Below, in pieces: positions 21,095-30,030 of a stretch of 40,993 nt of DNA (positions are counted from its first letter, which is position 1; each line of letters starts with the position of its first letter). Source of the DNA: an uncultured beta proteobacterium. Its GTDB lineage: Bacteria; Pseudomonadota; Gammaproteobacteria; Burkholderiales; Burkholderiaceae_C. The notes beneath the pieces were generated by a model. It was not told the DNA's origin. It did not search any database and saw nothing but the letters and a program-made list of their open reading frames with translations. The position numbers and the translations under genes are program-made. The stretch is taken from the NCBI GenBank assembly GCA_903870065.1, contig CAIQBN010000506.1, forward strand, positions 1 to 40,993. Direction: 5' to 3'.

Positions 21095-24061
21095 ATGAGT
21101 AATACCGACGAATTTGCCAACTTGTTTGCGCCAGAGCCGCAGGCAGCACCAAAAACCCCACTTGAGGGAGTTGCAGTTTGGAAAGTGCTTCTGGTTGATG
21201 ACGAAGACGATATCCACGCCGTCTTGCAAATGGCCTTGAAGGATATTCGGGTTGAGGGCAGACCGCTTCAGCTGTTTGATGCCAAGTCTGCAAAACAAGC
21301 CAAAGCGCTACTGGCTGAACACCCCGACATCTCACTTATCTTGCTCGACGTTGTGATGGAGACGGAGTTGGCCGGGCTGGAACTGGTCCAACATATTCGT
21401 CGCGACATATGCAATCGGATGGTACAAATTGTTCTGGTGACAGGCCAACCAGGGTACGCTCCGCAGCGCGAAGTGGTCAGCGACTATGAAATTGATGGTT
21501 ACCGGCTGAAGTCGGAACTGACCGCTGACAAAATATTTGTATCGGTTTATGCTGCATTGCGGACGTATCGGGCACTGCGCGATGCGGAGCGGCAACGCAG
21601 CGAACTGGAGTCGCTGGCGGGCGATTTGCGCGAACGCGAAGAGCGCCTTCGCTCGGTCGTCGAAACAGCTCCCGATGCCATCGTGCAGGCGGATCCTGCG
21701 GGCAACATCATTGGCTGGAATGAGGGCGCGAGCCGCATATTTGGCTACTCGACGGTTGACATTCTCGGGCAGCCCTTGAACCGCTTGATGCCAGGCTGGC
21801 ACTGGAACGCCACATCAACGGGTCAAACTGAACCACAACCCGGCTTAACTCCACGCCATGTCGGAAAGAGCCTTGAGTTGATCGCTTTTAATAAGAGCGG
21901 CTCGGAGTTTCCCGTGGAACTGGTCCTGGGTTCGTGGGAGACACCGACTGGAGCGCATTTCAGCGCAGTCATACGTGATATCAGCGATCGCAAGCGCACG
22001 GAGACAGGCTTGCGATTGGCGGCGAGCGTCTATGCAAACAGCTACGAGGGCATCGTCATTACCAAGTCCGATATGACGATTGTGGACGTCAACCCGGCAT
22101 TCACCCGGATCACCGGCTACCGACTCGAGGAAGTTGTGGGACTCACTCCAAGGCTGCTTTCGTCGGGTCGACATGGCGCAGAGTTCTACCGAACCATGTG
22201 GGATTCCATCGCCAATAACGGCTTTTGGCAGGGTGAGGTCTGCAACCGGCGCAAGACTGGCGATCTGTACACCGAAATTCTTTCACTCTCGGTGGTTCGT
22301 GACAACGCCGGCGCCATCCAACACTACATCGGGGTCTTTTCGGACATCAGCCTGCTCAAGGCGCATGAGGAGGAACTGCACCGCATTGCGCACTATGATC
22401 AACTCACCAACATACCGAACCGCAGGTTGCTCCTCGATCGGCTGGCGCAGGCGCTAGCCCGAACCCGGCGCACCAAACGGTCGGTGGCGGTGTGTTATCT
22501 CGATCTGGACGGGTTCAAATCCGTCAACGACCGGTTGGGCCACGCGGCGGGTGACCGATTGCTGGTTGCCATCTCGGAGCGCCTGAAGGGCGTGCTTCGC
22601 GCCGATGACACCCTGGCGCGTTTGGGCGGCGATGAGTTTGTGCTGTTGCTGACCGACCTGGTGGAGCCCAAAGAGTGCCAGCAGGCACTTGATCGGGTGC
22701 TGGCGATCGTGCGCGAGCCGCTCCAAATTGAAGACAGTACCGTCGCGGTGTCGGCCAGCATTGGAGTAACCGTGTATCCGCAAGATGATGTAGACGCCGA
22801 CACACTGCTGCGCCACGCCGATCAGGCCATGTATCTGGTCAAGGAAGAAGGCAAAGACAAATACCACTTCTTTGACCCGGTACACGACCATCAGGTCCAG
22901 ACGGACCGGCTGTACCTTCAGCGCCTGCGCGAGGCCCTGGAACGACGGGAATTTGTCCTGCACTACCAGCCCAAGGCGGATTTATCCACCGGGAAAATCA
23001 TTGGTGCAGAAGCCTTGATACGCTGGCAACATCCGGAGAAAGGCTTGTTGCCGCCTGCATCGTTTCTGCACTATTTTGAAGGCAGCGATCTGGAAATGGC
23101 GGTTGGAGAGTGGGTCATTGAGTCGGTAATCCAGCAAATCGCCGTTTGGAATTCGCTGGGCCTGTCTCTCACCGTCAGCGCGAACGTCAGTGCCGATCAT
23201 TTGCTGCGCAGCAATTTTGCCATTCGCTTGCAGCAAATTCTTCAGGTCTATCCACAGGTCTCGCCGGCCAGTCTGGAGTTGGAAATTCTCGAGACAGCGG
23301 CGCTGACCGATATGAAGAAGGCGGTGCACACTATCACGGAGTGCGCAAAACTGGGAGTCCAGTTTGCTTTGGATGATTTTGGAACGGGTTATTCATCCCT
23401 GACCTATTTCCTCAACTTGCCCGTCCAACTGCTCAAGATTGACCAAAGCTTTGTGCGTGTCATGTTGGAGGACCCGGGCGGGCTGGGAATTGTTGAAAGC
23501 GTGGTGCGACTGGCTCAAGCGTTCAACCGCCCGGTCATTGCCGAGGGCGTCGAGACACTGGAGCATGGTTCGATGCTGATGCACCTGGGGTGCCATCTGG
23601 TCCAGGGATATGGCATTGCACGCCCAATGCCGGCCGAGCAGTTTCCGGACTGGGCGCGGAATTGGCAACGCAAGGCACTCTGGCGCACCATGGTGCTGCC
23701 ACCGGCAGGGCAGGACGTGACACTGCGTGTGGCGGCGCAAAGCCATCGTGCGTGGGTTGAAAAAATTCAATGGCATGTGGCGCATCCGCTGGAGGAGAGC
23801 CAGTTCTTCGCTGATTGTTCCACCTGCAGCTTTGGTCGCTGGCTTGATGGCAGCGGAGGTGCCCGATACGGACAGTTTGCCCAATACCACTCGATTGGTG
23901 AATTGCATGCGCGCGGACATGAATTGGCGGTGCAGGCCCTCCAACTTGCGCGCGACGGCCAGGAGGGCGCGGCCCAACACCATCTGCAGGAGCTTGTCCA
24001 AGCCAGCGAGGTTTTGTTGGGTCTGCTCGCATCTTTGATGACGGCAAAGGCTTCGTCGTGA
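21095..24061 (+). CDS. Response regulator Rec-PAS-PAS-GGDEF-EAL-CZB
   Basis: A 988-residue c-di-GMP signalling protein. The receiver (about 28-155) has Asp35/Asp36, phospho-acceptor Asp85, Thr116 and Lys139. Two PAS domains (about 183-300 and 310-425) follow. The GGDEF motif is at 511-515 with an RxxD site (502-505). The EAL domain starts at E639-A-L, with DDFGTGYSS near 760, and looks intact. The C-terminal CZB zinc domain has His884, Cys911 (CSFGRW) and histidines near 932-942. Synthesis and hydrolysis of c-di-GMP are both possible. It is the likely partner of the kinase just upstream; GGAG overlaps the kinase stop. Confidence 0.92.
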   Translation: MSNTDEFANLFAPEPQAAPKTPLEGVAVWKVLLVDDEDDIHAVLQMALKDIRVEGRPLQLFDAKSAKQAKALLAEHPDISLILLDVVMETELAGLELVQHIRRDICNRMVQIVLVTGQPGYAPQREVVSDYEIDGYRLKSELTADKIFVSVYAALRTYRALRDAERQRSELESLAGDLREREERLRSVVETAPDAIVQADPAGNIIGWNEGASRIFGYSTVDILGQPLNRLMPGWHWNATSTGQTEPQPGLTPRHVGKSLELIAFNKSGSEFPVELVLGSWETPTGAHFSAVIRDISDRKRTETGLRLAASVYANSYEGIVITKSDMTIVDVNPAFTRITGYRLEEVVGLTPRLLSSGRHGAEFYRTMWDSIANNGFWQGEVCNRRKTGDLYTEILSLSVVRDNAGAIQHYIGVFSDISLLKAHEEELHRIAHYDQLTNIPNRRLLLDRLAQALARTRRTKRSVAVCYLDLDGFKSVNDRLGHAAGDRLLVAISERLKGVLRADDTLARLGGDEFVLLLTDLVEPKECQQALDRVLAIVREPLQIEDSTVAVSASIGVTVYPQDDVDADTLLRHADQAMYLVKEEGKDKYHFFDPVHDHQVQTDRLYLQRLREALERREFVLHYQPKADLSTGKIIGAEALIRWQHPEKGLLPPASFLHYFEGSDLEMAVGEWVIESVIQQIAVWNSLGLSLTVSANVSADHLLRSNFAIRLQQILQVYPQVSPASLELEILETAALTDMKKAVHTITECAKLGVQFALDDFGTGYSSLTYFLNLPVQLLKIDQSFVRVMLEDPGGLGIVESVVRLAQAFNRPVIAEGVETLEHGSMLMHLGCHLVQGYGIARPMPAEQFPDWARNWQRKALWRTMVLPPAGQDVTLRVAAQSHRAWVEKIQWHVAHPLEESQFFADCSTCSFGRWLDGSGGARYGQFAQYHSIGELHARGHELAVQALQLARDGQEGAAQHHLQELVQASEVLLGLLASLMTAKASS

Positions 24062-24116
24062 AGCTCCTCGCGGCGATACTGGGGGCTCCGAATGAAACCC
24101 CTGTTGGAGGCTTGGA

Positions 24117-24473
24117 ATGATGAACAGCAATAACGCGGCGCCAGACAGCATAAGTCATGCCCTACGGGCGCAACGCATAAATCGACGCATGGCGGCGGCG
24201 GCGGTGGCACTTGGATGCCTGGTGGCCCAGGCACAGACCGTCGTTCCGCGTCTGAACGAAGAGGGGAACCGGGGCGACATTGCGCGCAAGATGAAAGAAA
24301 AGTCTACGGCGCAATTCGACCTTGCAGACACCAACAAGGACGGCAAACTGTCAAAAGAAGAAGTAGCGACGGTGTCGAATTATTATGCGTCCAACTTTGA
24401 AAAGCACGATACCAACAAGGACGGCTTTCTCAGTTGGGAGGAGTTTGTCGGGCACAACCGGTGGCCCAAATGA
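24117..24473 (+). CDS. EF-hand calcium-binding periplasmic protein
   Basis: A 118-residue protein with a probable signal peptide (MAAAAVALGCLVAQAQ, residues about 25-40, after a basic start). Two EF-hand loops follow: DTNKDGKLSKEE and DTNKDGFLSWEE. The ligand positions 1, 3, 5, 7, 9 and 12 are all suitable. Two start codons (24117 and 24120) follow GGAGG. It lies 55 bases after the response regulator in the same direction and may be the last gene of that transcription unit; a functional link is not shown. Confidence 0.85.
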   Translation: MMNSNNAAPDSISHALRAQRINRRMAAAAVALGCLVAQAQTVVPRLNEEGNRGDIARKMKEKSTAQFDLADTNKDGKLSKEEVATVSNYYASNFEKHDTNKDGFLSWEEFVGHNRWPK

Positions 24474-24540
24474 ACTTGGTCTTACCGCTAAGGATCTGTC
24501 GCTTTGGCGAAGCGCTGCGATCGCGCCACGAGCCGCCAAG

Positions 24541-24554
24541 CCGTCTTAAGACGG
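24541..24554. terminator. Palindrome between convergent genes
   Basis: CCGTCTTAAGACGG is a perfect 14-base palindrome (CCGTC stem, TTAA loop). It sits between the EF-hand gene and the convergent small secreted protein gene, and T-rich sequence follows on the plus side (24564-24579). It may be a weak bidirectional terminator or a protein-binding site. Confidence 0.4.
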
Positions 24555-24568
24555 ACTTGTCTGATGTT

Positions 24569-24829
24569 TTATTGTTTGGCGACTTTTCCACCCTTGATCA
24601 CCAGGGTATCACCGTCTGAGCCCTTGGCACTGGAGCCACTCACCGTGACCGTGCACGGACCCTTGCCAATGTCCCGCGTGGTGTTGGACTGGATGCTGCC
24701 GGTTGAGGTCGATGAACACTGAATCTTGATGTTATGCGCACTGCCGTCTTTGTTGATCAACTTGACCGCAGCCAAGGATGGCCCGGCCAGCGTGCAGGCG
24801 ATCAACAGCACTGATACTTGGATTTTCAT
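24569..24829 (-). CDS. Small secreted protein, unknown function
   Basis: An 86-residue product with a clear signal peptide (MKIQVSVLLIACTLAGPSLA, cleavage likely after SLA). The mature part has about 66 residues with two cysteines (IQCSSTS and GPCTVTV) that could form a disulfide, and many Ser, Thr, Gly and Lys. I recognise no family. The start at 24829 follows AAGGG at good spacing; a longer frame to 24910 has none. It lies between the EF-hand gene and copA with no obvious partner. Confidence 0.62.
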   Translation of the reverse strand: MKIQVSVLLIACTLAGPSLAAVKLINKDGSAHNIKIQCSSTSTGSIQSNTTRDIGKGPCTVTVSGSSAKGSDGDTLVIKGGKVAKQ

Positions 24830-24996
24830 TCCCGTTTTCCCTTGAAGTGAAATGGTGATTTTGAGCCTGCACCTTCGGCGTTCCAATATGGATAACCCGA
24901 ATTCGAGCAAAATGACGACTGCGAAATAACGGCTTCATAGTGACGAACACGAAGGGGCACGTTGATTTTGTCCCGGCTTGTCAGACCCGCATGGGC

Positions 24997-27345
24997 TTAG
25001 CCAAACGCCCCGGTTCTAACTGCGTCACCCGGCTTGGTTTCCGGTGTTGGGGTGGTGGTTGGCGGGCGCCACCTTTTGAGCAGTAAGGCATTGGTCATCA
25101 CGCTCACTGAACTCAACGCCATGGCGGCGCCGGCGACGACCGGATTCAAATAACCCAAGGCTGCCAGCGGAATGCCGGCGACGTTGTAGGCAAAAGCCCA
25201 AAACAGGTTTTGGCGGATTTTGGCCACCGTGCGGTCAGAGATGTCCAAAGCGGCCGCCACCAGCGCCAGGTCACCGCGCATCAGCGTGATGCCAGCGGCA
25301 TGCATGGCAACATCAGTGCCGTTGCCCATTGCCAGTCCAACATCCGCGGCCGCCAATGCCGGCGCATCGTTGACCCCATCGCCAACCATGGCAACGGTAT
25401 GCGGTGTCGGCCTGTCGCTGCTTTTCAGCTGGGTGACCAGGGCAGCCTTGTCGCCCGGTAACACTTCAGCGATCACTTCACCCGATTGCGGTCGCAATCC
25501 CAGGCGGCGAGCCATGGCTTGGGCTGCGCCCCAGTTGTCACCAGAGACCATGACCAGGCGAATGCCGCGCGCGCGCAGGGCCTCGAGTGCCGCCGCCGCC
25601 CCGTGCTTGGGCGCGTCAGAAAAGGCCAATAAGGCGCGCAACCGGTAGCCTGAGGTGCTGCCTTGTGCCAATGCCGACACGGTTGCCCCTTCAGCCTGCA
25701 GCGCCAGCGCGCGGTCACGCAGCGCACTCCAGTCCACACCCAACTCATCCATCCAGCGCAAGCTTCCCAGGCAGTAGTGAATGGCGTCCACATCACCCTG
25801 GGTGCCACGGCCCGCGACGGCTTGCAAGTTCTGTGGTGATGCAACAGCGATACGCTTTTCGCTTGCGTCTGCCAACACCGCACGCGCCAGTGGGTGCTCG
25901 CTGCCACTTTGCAAACAGGCGGCGATGCGCAGGGCCTCATCTGCTGCGCCCAGATCATCCGCCCCCAGTGACGCCCCGTCGGCTACCAGCAAAGCCTCCA
26001 GGCGAGGGCGCCCGACCGTTAGCGTGCCTGTTTTGTCAAAGGCCACCACGTCCACGCGGTGAGCCAACTCCAGCGCTTGGGCATCCTTGATCAATATGCC
26101 GTACTGGGCCGCGACACCCGTCCCCGCCATGATGGCCGCTGGGGTAGCCAGTCCCAAGGCGCAGGGGCAAGCGATGACCAGCACCGCCACGGCATGAATG
26201 ACCGCTGTTTCAAAGGGATGGCCCGTCAACCACCAGCCCAGCAAAGTGAACAGGGCCAGCAAAAGCACCACCGGGACAAAGACGGCGCTCACCTTGTCAA
26301 CCAGGCGCTGAATGGGGGCCTTGGCGGCCTGCGCATCTTCTACCAGACGGATGATGTGAGCCAACACGGTGTCAACCCCTACCGCAGTCACTTGCAAAAG
26401 AATGCGTCCATCCCCGTTGATGGAGCCGCCAGTCAAGGCGTCCCCCGCGACCTTGAGGACCGGCAAGGGCTCGCCTGTCAGCATGGATTCGTCTACCTGG
26501 GTCTGTCCTTCGGTCAACGTGCCGTCGACCGGAAAACGTTCGCCCGGTTTAACCGCCAGCCGGTCACCGACCAGCACGTCGGACACCGGCACATCGACCT
26601 CGCCGTCAGGCCCCACCCAATGGGCCAGCTCCGGCTTCAGCGCATGCAGTGCACGGATTGCCGAAGTCGTTTGCCGCTTGGCGCGTGCCTCCAGCCATTT
26701 GCCGAGCAAAACCAGCGTAATCACCACCGCCGAACCCTCAAAATAGAGATGCGGCGTGGAGCCATCCGGGGCGTGCAGCCACAACCAGACTGAAAGTGCC
26801 CAACCCGCAGTCGTACCAATGGAGACTAGCAGGTCCATATTGCCACTGAGCGCCAGCAGCGCATGCCAACCAGCCCTGTAGAAGCGTGCCCCGAGGATGA
26901 ACTGCACCGGCGTCGCCAACAAAAATTGAATCCATGCTGGCAGCATCCAATGCTGGCCCAGCACATCACCCAACATCGGTAACGCCAAGGGTGCTGACAA
27001 TAGGGCACCCAGGGCGACCGGGCCGAAGTCCGCCCAGGGCGACACCGACTCCAGCGCATCGACTTGCGCCGTAGTACGAACTTCGTACCCGGCGTCTCGC
27101 ACCGCACGGCGCAGTCGCGCGGGCATGTCTGCGTGATCGGCGTAAACAATCCGCGCCGACTCGGTCGCCAGGTTGACGGTGGCCTCCTGTACACCAGCAA
27201 CTTTTTTGAGCGCACGCTCGACCCGACCGGAACAGGACGCGCAAGTCATGCCGCCAACGCTGATGTCGAGCGTGCCAGCAGGTGCAGCGTATGCGACGGA
27301 TACAGCAGGCGCCGTTGGAGCAGAAGATAAAGGGCTGGTTGTCAT
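24997..27345 (-). CDS. copA: Copper-exporting P1B-type ATPase CopA
   Basis: A 782-residue heavy-metal P-type ATPase. One N-terminal metal-binding domain has GMTCASC (Cys35, Cys38). The membrane CPC motif is at 393-395, followed by phosphorylation Asp437 in [15 protein letters not shown] in the nucleotide domain and [16 protein letters not shown] in the hinge. These mark a Cu(I) exporter. The start ATG at 27345 (MTTSPLSS) has no strong ribosome site; an upstream TTG at 27384 is less likely. It is divergent from the copper chaperone, with 53 bases between, so both may respond to the same regulator, although no clear CueR operator was found. Confidence 0.94.
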   Translation of the reverse strand: MTTSPLSSAPTAPAVSVAYAAPAGTLDISVGGMTCASCSGRVERALKKVAGVQEATVNLATESARIVYADHADMPARLRRAVRDAGYEVRTTAQVDALESVSPWADFGPVALGALLSAPLALPMLGDVLGQHWMLPAWIQFLLATPVQFILGARFYRAGWHALLALSGNMDLLVSIGTTAGWALSVWLWLHAPDGSTPHLYFEGSAVVITLVLLGKWLEARAKRQTTSAIRALHALKPELAHWVGPDGEVDVPVSDVLVGDRLAVKPGERFPVDGTLTEGQTQVDESMLTGEPLPVLKVAGDALTGGSINGDGRILLQVTAVGVDTVLAHIIRLVEDAQAAKAPIQRLVDKVSAVFVPVVLLLALFTLLGWWLTGHPFETAVIHAVAVLVIACPCALGLATPAAIMAGTGVAAQYGILIKDAQALELAHRVDVVAFDKTGTLTVGRPRLEALLVADGASLGADDLGAADEALRIAACLQSGSEHPLARAVLADASEKRIAVASPQNLQAVAGRGTQGDVDAIHYCLGSLRWMDELGVDWSALRDRALALQAEGATVSALAQGSTSGYRLRALLAFSDAPKHGAAAALEALRARGIRLVMVSGDNWGAAQAMARRLGLRPQSGEVIAEVLPGDKAALVTQLKSSDRPTPHTVAMVGDGVNDAPALAAADVGLAMGNGTDVAMHAAGITLMRGDLALVAAALDISDRTVAKIRQNLFWAFAYNVAGIPLAALGYLNPVVAGAAMALSSVSVMTNALLLKRWRPPTTTPTPETKPGDAVRTGAFG

Positions 27346-27398
27346 GGTAAGGTGCAAACTGTAGTCCTTTTCATTCACTACCAACCACAGGAGTTCTC

Positions 27399-27596
27399 AT
27401 GCAACAAACCTTTACCGTGACCGGCATGACGTGCGGTCACTGCGAAAAGTCCGTCATGCGGGCGCTACAACACGTTGACCCGCAAGCCAAAGTGGCCATT
27501 GACCGGACACAAAACCGCGTGGAGGTGGAGTCGTCACAGCCACGTGAAGTGCTTGCAAACGCGATTTCGGAAGAAGGATATGCAGTTAGCACCTGA
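27399..27596 (+). CDS. copZ: CopZ-like heavy-metal-associated chaperone
   Basis: A 65-residue single HMA domain with GMTCGHC (residues 9-15), the Cu(I)-binding CxxC. It should carry copper to CopA, whose gene is divergent next door. AGGAG lies 5 bases before the ATG. The Crp/Fnr gene starts 8 bases after its stop, so the two are probably cotranscribed. Confidence 0.9.
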   Translation: MQQTFTVTGMTCGHCEKSVMRALQHVDPQAKVAIDRTQNRVEVESSQPREVLANAISEEGYAVST

Positions 27597-27604
27597 TTGT
27601 CTGT

Positions 27605-28249
27605 ATGGTTGATCCCTATGCACTGTACCCGGCGTTAGCCAACGTCAGCCCGGCGCTCGCCACTCTCGGGACGGGGAGTGGTCCAATGACGGTGCCCATG
27701 GGTGCCGTGTTGTTTGACGAAAACAGCCCATGCAAAGGTTTTCCTCTGGTATTGGAAGGCGAAGTCAAGGTTTCACGCCATTCCAGTGACGGGCGCTCGC
27801 TGGAGCTGTACCGGGTGGTTCCGGGTGAGCTGTGCCTGGCCTCGAGCGCCAGCCTGTTTCGCAGCCAGCCGCTTGCCGCCCATGCGATAGCAACCCGCCC
27901 GACCACACTGCTGCTGATACCCCCTGCGGTGTTCACCCAGTGGCTGGAAGCCCCAGCATTTCGCAATGAGGTGCTCGGTTTGTTTGCCGAACGCATGGCA
28001 GACCTCACCGGACTGATTGATGCAGTAGCCTTCCAGAAACTTGACCGGCGTCTGGCTGCTGCACTCTTGGGGCGCGGTCAGGATCTGGCGCTGACCCACC
28101 AGGACTTGGCGGATGAGCTCGGTACCGTGCGCGAGATCGTGTCACGACTATTGCGGCGGTTTGAACGCGAGGGCTGGGTCGAGTTGTCGCGCGAACGCAT
28201 CCAGATTCGCAACAGCGGAGCCCTTCGGGCAGTCGCAAACGATGGTTAG
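27605..28249 (+). CDS. Crp/Fnr family transcription regulator
   Basis: A 214-residue regulator with an N-terminal cyclic-nucleotide-binding-like barrel (about 25-140), a long dimer helix and a C-terminal winged helix (LTHQDLADELGTVREIVSRLLRRFEREG, about 160-190). The recognition helix TVREIVSRLL resembles the FNR/DNR group. The four-cysteine iron-sulfur set of FNR is absent; only Cys43 and one Cys in GELCLAS are seen. It lies between copper genes and nnrS, so a redox or NO-related signal is plausible. A palindrome of Crp/Fnr type lies downstream at 29737. Confidence 0.88.
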   Translation: MVDPYALYPALANVSPALATLGTGSGPMTVPMGAVLFDENSPCKGFPLVLEGEVKVSRHSSDGRSLELYRVVPGELCLASSASLFRSQPLAAHAIATRPTTLLLIPPAVFTQWLEAPAFRNEVLGLFAERMADLTGLIDAVAFQKLDRRLAAALLGRGQDLALTHQDLADELGTVREIVSRLLRRFEREGWVELSRERIQIRNSGALRAVANDG

Positions 28250-28286
28250 TTCATAGCCTGATCGCCATCTATTTACTTCATTTTTG

Positions 28287-28318
28287 ATAGCGTGATGTGC
28301 CCGTTTTACGAGGGCTAG
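28287..28318 (+). repeat. Intergenic repeat, copy 3 of 5
   Basis: ATAGC, 16 bases, ACGAGGGCTAG, between the Crp/Fnr gene and nnrS. GCCC and GGGC inside it can pair. Confidence 0.58.
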
Positions 28319-28399
28319 CGCCCAATATTCCCAAATAGTCTCGTGGCCACAGGTCCCGACAGAGACGCCTGGTAAGCCAGCCTGTGGATCCACCCCGAC

Positions 28400-28428
28400 T
28401 TGACAGGATATCCGTCACATTTTAAGAT
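28400..28428 (+). promoter_or_regulatory. Sigma-70 promoter of nnrS
   Basis: TTGACA (28400-28405), a 17-base spacer and TAAGAT (28423-28428) match the sigma-70 consensus at 10 of 12 positions. The predicted start point is near 28435. The -10 element overlaps the NsrR-type operator. Confidence 0.7.
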
Positions 28429-28446
28429 TCATTTCAAATGCAACTT
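28424..28446. promoter_or_regulatory. NsrR-type operator
   Basis: AAGATTCATTT, one C, then AAATGCAACTT. This is an 11-1-11 inverted repeat agreeing with the NsrR pattern AAGATGYATTT at 10 of 11 positions on the left arm. NsrR is the nitric-oxide-sensing repressor, and nnrS is a known NsrR target in Betaproteobacteria. The site covers the -10 element and the first possible nnrS start codon. Confidence 0.72.
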
Positions 28447-29664
28447 AAAATACAAATACCAACTCCCAGGCAGCGCCCGGTGGGAAATTTGCTCCAATTG
28501 GAGGAGCCCGCCAACACGCGGCGCCCTGCACCGAGCCTGCGCGCCTTTCTCGAACTTGCGTTTCGCCCGCTCTATCTGGCTGGCACGCTGTGGGCACTCA
28601 TAGCGATTGCTGTCTGGGTCTATGCGCCCCAGCTACTAACCGGGCCACTGAGCGGCATGGCGTGGCATGCCCATGAAATGTTATGGGGCTTTATCGCCAC
28701 CATTGCCGTGGCGTTCCTCATGACGGCAGGAAGCAACTGGACAGGAATCAACCCGTTGCAGGGGCGCATGCTGGCACTGGCCTGCGTCCTGTGGCTCGCG
28801 GCACGGGTTGGATTTTTGGTTCCCGCTGACACTGCTTTTTGGTTCGCAATGGGCTGTGAAGTCGGATTTTTTCTGCTGGCGGCTGCCGCGATGGCGCACG
28901 CGGTGGTGCGCTCCAGAAATTCGCGCAACTATGCTGTGCCGGGCCTGCTCGTTGCACTGGGCGGTATGGACGCGCTCTACCTCATCACGGCGCGGGTTGG
29001 CGACCATGCGCTGCTGATGCAGCGCTTCAATGCCGGTATCACCGTGATGGCGCTAATTGCCCTGCTAATCGGTCGCCGCGTTATTCCATTTTTTGCCATG
29101 CGTGCTGTGCCGGGCCTGGATATTCCAAAACACACCGAAACCGGGTGGGTGCAACTGGGCGCCTGCGCAACAGCCGTTTTGGGACTGCTGTTGAACATCC
29201 CCGTGCTAACTGCCGTGGCACTGGGCCTGGCCGGCGGTCTGGCACTGGTGCAACTGGTCAGCTGGAAACCTCTGGCCGTGCGCACCAACGCCCTGCTGTG
29301 GATCCTCTACGCAGGCTATCTGGGCGTGGGGTCGGGTCTGCTGCTCGCGGCACTGGCCGCCGCCGGCGTGGCTCTGCCGCGGGTGCTGCCCGTGCATGTG
29401 ATCGCCATGGCAGGATTTTCGGTTCTGATTATCGGCATGGTCACGCGCACGGCACTGGGCCACCTGGGGCGCCCACTGGCTACCGACCGCATGATGCGAA
29501 GCAGCTACTGGCTTTTACTCACTGCGGCTGCATTGCGTCTCATCGCGATTGCGCCTACCGCTGCGACACCAGCACTGCTGTACCTCTCGGCGGGTGCCTG
29601 GATCGGTGCGCTGGCTCTATACCTCTGGCAATTTATCCCCATGCTGGTTCGCCCCCGCCTGTAG
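28438..29664 (+). CDS. nnrS: NnrS family membrane protein
   Basis: A heme- and copper-containing membrane protein with about twelve hydrophobic segments, linked to nitric oxide metabolism and protection from nitrosative stress. Family blocks are AFLELAFRPLYLAGTLWA, WHAHEMLWGF (likely metal-binding histidines), RRVIPFFAMRAVPG and the C-terminal MVTRTALGHLGRP. The ATG at 28438 sits about three bases after the predicted transcription start and inside the NsrR operator. A TTG at 28489 behind GGTGGG gives LLQLEEPA, closer to the usual N-terminus, so the true protein may be about 391 residues. Confidence 0.9.
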   Translation: MQLKIQIPTPRQRPVGNLLQLEEPANTRRPAPSLRAFLELAFRPLYLAGTLWALIAIAVWVYAPQLLTGPLSGMAWHAHEMLWGFIATIAVAFLMTAGSNWTGINPLQGRMLALACVLWLAARVGFLVPADTAFWFAMGCEVGFFLLAAAAMAHAVVRSRNSRNYAVPGLLVALGGMDALYLITARVGDHALLMQRFNAGITVMALIALLIGRRVIPFFAMRAVPGLDIPKHTETGWVQLGACATAVLGLLLNIPVLTAVALGLAGGLALVQLVSWKPLAVRTNALLWILYAGYLGVGSGLLLAALAAAGVALPRVLPVHVIAMAGFSVLIIGMVTRTALGHLGRPLATDRMMRSSYWLLLTAAALRLIAIAPTAATPALLYLSAGAWIGALALYLWQFIPMLVRPRL

Positions 29665-29736
29665 ACGCAGTGAACAGCAATGCAGTGCGGCATCCCCGGG
29701 AAATGCTGACGCACCCACTGGGCAGCCAGATGCTGT

Positions 29737-29750
29737 GTGACTGAAGTCAC
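29737..29750. promoter_or_regulatory. Crp/Fnr-type palindromic site
   Basis: GTGACTGAAGTCAC is palindromic except for its two central bases. With the preceding T it fits TGTGA-N6-TCAC of Crp, and equally GTGAC-N4-GTCAC, close to FNR/DNR boxes. It lies about 65 bases before the DUF2892 gene, where an activator site could lie. The Crp/Fnr protein at 27605 is a candidate binder. Confidence 0.45.
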
Positions 29751-29812
29751 GGACAAGTGCCCTGCCAACGTGTCCAATACAGCCATCAACCACCAACCCT
29801 AAGGAATGCAAT

Positions 29813-30004
29813 ATGAAACTCAACGTCGGCGGAATTGACCGCATCGCTCGCATCGTCATCGGCCTGGTTCTGATTGGCCTAACCCTGACCGGCAACATCG
29901 GCGTGTGGGGCTGGCTCGGTGTTGTGTTATTGGCAACCGGCGCCATTGGCTGGTGCCCGCCCTACGCCATTTTTGGCTTCAACACCTGCGCTGTCAAGAA
30001 TTAG
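29813..30004 (+). CDS. DUF2892 small membrane protein
   Basis: A 63-residue protein with two membrane segments, starting MKLNVGGIDRIARIVIGL and containing the family ending GWCPPYAIFGFNTC. DUF2892 is also the membrane part of the sulfurtransferase YgaP. The two cysteines (GWCPP and NTC) are conserved in the family. AAGGA precedes the ATG. The gene is followed by a terminator formed within a repeat copy. Confidence 0.87.
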   Translation: MKLNVGGIDRIARIVIGLVLIGLTLTGNIGVWGWLGVVLLATGAIGWCPPYAIFGFNTCAVKN

Positions 30005-30030
30005 GGATTCGCGCATATGCTATAACAAAT

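Noticed and set aside
27346..27398. CueR operator between copA and copZ
   Set aside because: I could not find the expected ACCTTCC/GGAAGGT dyad with a 19-base spacer.
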